A DNA stretch of 54,049 bases from contig JADIMH010000026.1 of NCBI GenBank assembly GCA_017694885.1, positions 1 through 54,049 on the forward strand, given 5' to 3'. The position numbers and the translations under genes are program-made. Shown piece after piece: positions 49,794 to 54,049 of this stretch (position 1 is the stretch's first letter; each line of letters opens with the position of its first letter). The notes under the pieces were generated by a model. That model saw only the letters and a list, made by a program, of their open reading frames with translations. It searched no databases and was not told the origin of the DNA. Origin of the DNA: Candidatus Cryptobacteroides faecipullorum. Its GTDB lineage: Bacteria > Bacteroidota > Bacteroidia > Bacteroidales > UBA932.

Positions 49794-51098
49794 ATGAAAC
49801 GTGTACTCATTATATCATATTATTGGCCGCCTTCCGGCGGTTCCGGCGTGCAGAGATGGGTCAAATTCGCCAAATATCTCCCTTCCGAGGGATGGCAGCC
49901 TGTCATCTATACTCCGGAAAATCCCGAACTTACAACCACAGACCATTCTCTGGAAGACGAAATTCCACTTGAGGCAGAAGTCATAAAGAGACATATTACC
50001 GAACCTTACGGCCTGTACCGGAAACTTTTCGGAGAAGGGAAATCCGCATCCGAAGGAGAAGTCAATCCGATAAACAGCCGGAAAAAGACTTTCAAGCAGA
50101 AAATCTCCATGTTCATACGCGGGAATATCTTCATCCCTGATCCGAGATGCCTCTGGATATCGCCCTCGATAAAATACCTCAGGAAATACCTTAAAGAACA
50201 TCCGGTAGACATAATCGTAAGTACCGGACCGCCGCATTCCATGCATCTGATAGCCGAAGGTCTGGCACGCGCTGCCGGAATCCCGTGGATAGCGGATTTC
50301 CGCGACCCCTGGACCAGAATGTTCTATTTCAAGCACTTGGGACTGGGTACATGGGCAGAGAAGCGGCACAAAAAACTTGAAAAATCAGTTCTGGACAATG
50401 CCGATGTAGTGGTAGCCGTCTCCCCTCTTGTGCAGGAAGAATTCCAGGCCATGACGGCAACACCCGTGGAACTCATTACCAACGGATACGACGATGAAGA
50501 CTTCGAGCAGGTCGTCGAACCTGACGGATATTTCAATATTACCCATACCGGGCTTTTCGCTTCGGACGGCAACCCGGAAACTCTCTGGAAGGTCCTTTCA
50601 GACAAAAGTGCGTCGGAGAGCCGGTTCGCCGGAATGCTAAGGATAAGGCTCGCAGGGAAAAACGACAAAGAGATAACCGATGCCATCGTAAAGGCCGGAC
50701 TCGCGGCGAACCTCAGGGATATCGGCTATATCGATCACCAGCGTGCCGTAAGGGAACAGAAAAACGCCTCGCTTCTCATTCTTCCGCTGCGCAAGGAACC
50801 TGAGTACAGGGCGACTCTTCCCGGGAAGCTGTTTGAATACCTCGCTTCCGGGAGGCCGGTGCTCGGAATCGGACAGACAGACGGGGCCATGGCAAGAGTC
50901 CTGAATTCCACAAAAGCCGGAGTGGTTTTCAACTGGGACGACGAGGCTTCCATAAGAAAATACATAGACATCTGCTGGGAACGTTTCAACAATGACACGC
51001 TCAAGGCCGATACCGAGAATATAGAACAGTTCTCCCGACGTGCCCTGACTGCCAGAATGGCCGCACTGATGGATTCGATAATAGACAAAAGGAAATAG
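49794..51098 (+). CDS. GT4-type glycosyltransferase
   Basis: 434 residues with the GT-B fold. N-terminal acceptor domain: MKRVLIISYYWPPSGGSGVQ, RWVKFAKYLPSEGWQPVIYT, and DIIVSTGPPHSMHLIAEGLA. C-terminal donor domain: LPLRKEPEYRATLPGKLFEY followed by LASGRPVLGIGQTDG with the conserved Glu of the family. It probably adds a sugar to a surface polysaccharide or lipid; the sugar cannot be told. No signal peptide; cytoplasmic face of the membrane. Its stop is 4 bp before the YfhO-type gene, so the two are co-transcribed and may act on the same product. Confidence 0.88.
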   Translation: MKRVLIISYYWPPSGGSGVQRWVKFAKYLPSEGWQPVIYTPENPELTTTDHSLEDEIPLEAEVIKRHITEPYGLYRKLFGEGKSASEGEVNPINSRKKTFKQKISMFIRGNIFIPDPRCLWISPSIKYLRKYLKEHPVDIIVSTGPPHSMHLIAEGLARAAGIPWIADFRDPWTRMFYFKHLGLGTWAEKRHKKLEKSVLDNADVVVAVSPLVQEEFQAMTATPVELITNGYDDEDFEQVVEPDGYFNITHTGLFASDGNPETLWKVLSDKSASESRFAGMLRIRLAGKNDKEITDAIVKAGLAANLRDIGYIDHQRAVREQKNASLLILPLRKEPEYRATLPGKLFEYLASGRPVLGIGQTDGAMARVLNSTKAGVVFNWDDEASIRKYIDICWERFNNDTLKADTENIEQFSRRALTARMAALMDSIIDKRK

Positions 51099-51102
51099 AC
51101 AA

Positions 51103-53721
51103 ATGAACAGAAAATACACGAACATAATACTTGTTTTCATAGGAGCCGCAATACTTTTTCTGATACTGGCCTACGGATTCGTACCGGAAGTGCTTTCCGG
51201 GAAAATAGTGAACCAGTCGGACTTTTCCGGATGGAGAGGGATGGCCCAGGAGACCCTGCAGCACAACTCGCAGCATCCCGACGATCCTACATACTGGACC
51301 AACTCCATGTTCGGAGGCATGCCTAACGTGTCGATGTACGATGACTTCAAAGGCGACTGGACAAAGCCTCTGTATGAGTTGCTCATGTCAGGCTCACGTC
51401 CTGCAAACTACCTGTTCGTATCGCTTCTCGGCTCTTTCCTCCTGATGCTTTCCATGGGAGTAAACTGGCTTCTGGCGATCGGTGGTGCTATAGCAGTCAC
51501 ATTCTGCTCATACAATCTGCAGATAATCCAGGTCGGGCACAACACCAAGATGCAGGCCATAGCTTTCATGCCGTGGGTTCTGGCAGCCCTGATATTCACG
51601 TATAAAAGCGCTTTGGGCAAATCCGACGGATCATCGTCCTGGAAATCATGGCTGCCTGCAACGCTTTTAGGATCAGTCCTGTTTGCCCTCGCCCTCAGCA
51701 TGCAGATAAAGGCAAACCATCCGCAGATCACCTATTATCTGGCAATCATCATTTTCATATATGCTGCCGTGATGCTTGTCAGCGTATGCGTCAGGCAGAA
51801 GGAAAAGGCTGCCAGATTTTTCATCGCATCCGCCATGCTCCTGACAATCGGAGGAGTCGGGATAGCGACCAACCTGAACAAGCTGATACCGACTTATAAA
51901 TATACCCCATATACAATGCGGGGAGGTTCGGAGCTCACTCCGGCCACAGAGCATGACAACGATGAAGGTCTCGACCTCGACTATGCCACTGCATGGTCCT
52001 ACGGCATCGAAGAGACCCCGAACCTGCTCATACCCAACTTCAACGGAGGATCATCCGCAGGAGAGATGACCATAAGGGACTCCGAAACGGAAGACCTCCT
52101 CAGACAGGCCGGACAACCGAATCTGAAAGAAGTCATGAAGGCTCTGCCTCTTTATTGGGGGCCCCAGCCTTTCACGGCTGGACCGATGTATCTCGGAGCC
52201 ATTTCGGTCTTTCTTTTCGTTCTCGGCCTATGCCTGTACGACAGAAAGGAAAAATGGTGGCTGCTGGCAGCAACGGTCCTGGCTGTTCTGCTCGCATGGG
52301 GAAGCCATTTCATGTGGTTCACGAAACTATGGTTTGAATATGCCCCGCTCTACAACAAGTTCAGGACAGTATCCATGGCTCTGACAATCCTGCAGGTTAC
52401 CGTACCTATGCTCGGCTTCCTGGTCATTGACAGGATACTCCGCGGAGATTTCGGACGAAGGGAAGCATCCAGGGCTACGGCCATAGCCTTTGCCCTCACC
52501 GGAGGGTTCTGCCTTCTGTTCTGGATTTTCCCTTCTCTTGCAGGCACATTCACGGGAGCATCGGATGCAGGCCAGCCGGACATTCTGGCTCAGGCCCTTG
52601 CCGATGACCGAAGGGCGATGCTGGCTAAAGACGCCGGACGCAGTTTTATATTTATTCTGCTTGCTTGCGCACTCATATTCTGGATAATACGGAAACTTCC
52701 CGAAAATCCGGCATCAGGACCTGCGGCATCTGCCGGAAAACCATGGCTTAACAGATCCGCCTTAGTAAGTCTGGGAATAGTCCTGCTGGTTGCCATGGAT
52801 CTTCTGCCGGTAGACAAGAGATATCTTGACAAGGATGACTTCGTAAGCAAGCGTGACTATTCCGGGCAGTTTGCGCTCAGACCTGTCGACAAAATGATTC
52901 TTGAAGACCCTGACATGGATTACAGGGTCCTCGACATCAGCGTAAACACTTTCAATGACTCCCATCCGAGCTACTACCACAAGTGCATCGGAGGATACAG
53001 TCCTGCCAAACTGCAGAGATACCAGGATCTCATTGAAAATTACCTGACTCCTGAAATCAACAGTATCATACGGACCGTAAACTCTTCAGCCACTGTTCAG
53101 GAAGTGGAAGACAGCCTTCCGTCCCTGCCGGTAATTTCCGCATTGAACGGGAAATACATTGTACTCGGAGAAGATTATCCGCCTGTAACGAACCGTAATG
53201 CTATGGGCAACTGCTGGTTTGTCGGCTCGACAGTTCCTGCTGGCACTCCGGATGACGAAATAGCGCTGATAGGAAAGACCGATCTCAAAAACAATGCTGT
53301 CATAGGGAATGATTTCTCCTGGGCACGAGACAGACTGGATTCCCTCAGCCGGATAGCAAAGTACGACATTGCACCGGCCGACTCGATATGGATGACGTCA
53401 TATGCGCCTAACGAACTGAGATACAAATACAGGTCAGCTTCAGAGCAGGCAGTGGTATTCAGCGAGATATACTATCCTGAGGGATGGCATGCGGAAGTGG
53501 ACGGCAAACCTGCCGATATCTTCAGGGCAGACTGGATACTTCGCGGAATTTTTGTTCCTGCCGGAGAACATGAGATCGTTATGAGGTTTGACCCTCCTTC
53601 ATATGCCGTCGGTGAACGCCTTTCAAGAGCTTCATCCATCACTCTTATAATACTTCTGCTGCTTTCTTGCGCAGGGATGGCAGAGCGTTCATATAAAAGA
53701 AGAGGCCATCTTTTCCGATGA
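51103..53721 (+). CDS. YfhO-type polytopic membrane protein
   Basis: 872 residues. Many membrane helices (IILVFIGAAILFLILAYGFV at the start; YLFVSLLGSFLLMLSMGVNW; ALSMQIKANHPQITYYLAII). The large loop after the first helix (DFSGWRGMAQETLQHNSQHP.. YWTNSMFGGMPN) and the extracytoplasmic C-terminal domain (VVFSEIYYPEGWHAEVDGKP, FVPAGEHEIVMRFDPPSY) are typical of YfhO/GT-C-like glycosyltransferases that use lipid-linked sugars. It probably modifies surface glycans together with the GT4 enzyme. The stop codon lies inside a terminator hairpin. Confidence 0.87.
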   Translation: MNRKYTNIILVFIGAAILFLILAYGFVPEVLSGKIVNQSDFSGWRGMAQETLQHNSQHPDDPTYWTNSMFGGMPNVSMYDDFKGDWTKPLYELLMSGSRPANYLFVSLLGSFLLMLSMGVNWLLAIGGAIAVTFCSYNLQIIQVGHNTKMQAIAFMPWVLAALIFTYKSALGKSDGSSSWKSWLPATLLGSVLFALALSMQIKANHPQITYYLAIIIFIYAAVMLVSVCVRQKEKAARFFIASAMLLTIGGVGIATNLNKLIPTYKYTPYTMRGGSELTPATEHDNDEGLDLDYATAWSYGIEETPNLLIPNFNGGSSAGEMTIRDSETEDLLRQAGQPNLKEVMKALPLYWGPQPFTAGPMYLGAISVFLFVLGLCLYDRKEKWWLLAATVLAVLLAWGSHFMWFTKLWFEYAPLYNKFRTVSMALTILQVTVPMLGFLVIDRILRGDFGRREASRATAIAFALTGGFCLLFWIFPSLAGTFTGASDAGQPDILAQALADDRRAMLAKDAGRSFIFILLACALIFWIIRKLPENPASGPAASAGKPWLNRSALVSLGIVLLVAMDLLPVDKRYLDKDDFVSKRDYSGQFALRPVDKMILEDPDMDYRVLDISVNTFNDSHPSYYHKCIGGYSPAKLQRYQDLIENYLTPEINSIIRTVNSSATVQEVEDSLPSLPVISALNGKYIVLGEDYPPVTNRNAMGNCWFVGSTVPAGTPDDEIALIGKTDLKNNAVIGNDFSWARDRLDSLSRIAKYDIAPADSIWMTSYAPNELRYKYRSASEQAVVFSEIYYPEGWHAEVDGKPADIFRADWILRGIFVPAGEHEIVMRFDPPSYAVGERLSRASSITLIILLLLSCAGMAERSYKRRGHLFR

Positions 53722-53729
53722 CCTCTTCT
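53698..53729. terminator. bidirectional terminator between yfhO-type gene and tRNA-Ala
   Basis: AGAAGAGG (53698-53705) pairs with CCTCTTCT (53722-53729), with a further CATC/GATG above a mismatch. The stop codon of the membrane-protein gene is within it. On the minus strand it follows the CCA of tRNA-Ala by one base and runs into TTTTATA, so it would end the rRNA/tRNA transcript. Confidence 0.7.
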
Positions 53730-53730
53730 A

Positions 53731-53807
53731 TGGTGGAGATAGTCGGAGTCGAACCGACGACCCTCTGCTTGCAAAGCAGATGCTCTAGCCAACTGAGCTA
53801 TACCCCC
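53731..53807 (-). tRNA. tRNA-Ala (TGC)
   Basis: 77 nt on the minus strand with encoded CCA. Acceptor GGGGGTA with TATCTCC (G-U pairs), D-arm AGCTCAGTTGGCTAGAGC, anticodon loop CTTTGCAAG with TGC, T-arm GTTCGACTC. It is placed after tRNA-Ile as in the spacer of rRNA operons. Confidence 0.95.
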
Positions 53808-53873
53808 GTTTTTTCGTTAATTTTTGATGATTATCAAACTCAACAAAAACAAACTTCAAAATAAAATGAACTG

Positions 53874-53947
53874 TAGTCCTGAGCAGACTTGAACTGCTGA
53901 CCCCTACATTATCAGTGTAGTGCTCTAACCAACTGAGCTACAGGACT
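53874..53947 (-). tRNA. tRNA-Ile (GAT)
   Basis: 74 nt on the minus strand: acceptor AGTCCTG with CAGGACT, D-arm AGCTCAGTTGGTTAGAGC, anticodon loop CTGATAATG with GAT, T-arm GTTCAAGTC. It lies between the 16S 3' end and tRNA-Ala, the classic spacer order. Confidence 0.95.
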
Positions 53948-53998
53948 GTATATAATAATGAAAGACCACAATGAGGAGCGGAATCAATTTCAGCTCCA

Positions 53999-54049
<51 letters not shown>

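Overview
The window reads as a stretch of a Bacteroidales (phylum Bacteroidota) chromosome. Evidence: TonB-dependent receptors with N-terminal carboxypeptidase-regulatory-like domains, FISUMP and fimbrillin-type lipoproteins, an S46 dipeptidyl-peptidase, a GH97 glycosidase, a 16S 3' end with the Bacteroidota form GGCTGGAACACCTCCTT, and repeated Bacteroidota-type promoters (TTG, 19-21 bp, TAnnTTTG). I cannot name the genus from the sequence.

Layout. 1-670 is an AT-rich island with the tail of an IS4-type transposase and a tiny lipoprotein. 672-2507 holds an unknown lipoprotein and a divergent AraC-type regulator. 2702-8420 is an efflux operon (TolC, HlyD, two ABC-2 permeases, no ATPase) interrupted by a 690-bp gap rich in repeats. 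8647-9090 is a PepSY-like protein. On the minus strand, 9227-14459 encodes TonB receptor, beta-helix lipoprotein and metallophosphatase, a possible organophosphate scavenging set. 14563-20698 (minus) holds an S46 dipeptidyl-peptidase, a polytopic 4Fe-4S protein and a C69 dipeptidase. 20947-27431 and 36480-43728 are two diverged copies of the same four-gene operon: TonB receptor, DUF4876-type lipoprotein, DUF6850-type barrel, FISUMP lipoprotein. Between them lie a small exported helical protein, pheS, and a minus-strand methionine/threonine operon read metX-thrA-metY-asd, preceded by a methionine-rich leader peptide. After copy 2 come an MNT/HEPN toxin-antitoxin pair with a frameshifted HEPN gene, tRNA-Gly, a GH97 enzyme, mutS, a GT4-type glycosyltransferase, a YfhO-type membrane protein, then tRNA-Ala, tRNA-Ile and the 3' end of 16S rRNA.

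Most interesting signals: (1) the duplicated four-gene outer-membrane locus, with the ATGAATAG overlap kept in both copies and a fimbrillin domain fused onto the fourth protein in one copy; (2) a 16-residue leader peptide with five Met codons and alternative hairpins ahead of metX; (3) two copies of an identically spaced bipartite site between the AraC gene and tolC; (4) a perfect 15-bp inverted repeat around about 130 bp inside the efflux operon; (5) a dispersed family of GC-rich intergenic palindromic elements; (6) a 16S-tRNA-Ile-tRNA-Ala unit that ends at a terminator with no 23S gene. Functions of the duplicated locus are inferred from architecture only.
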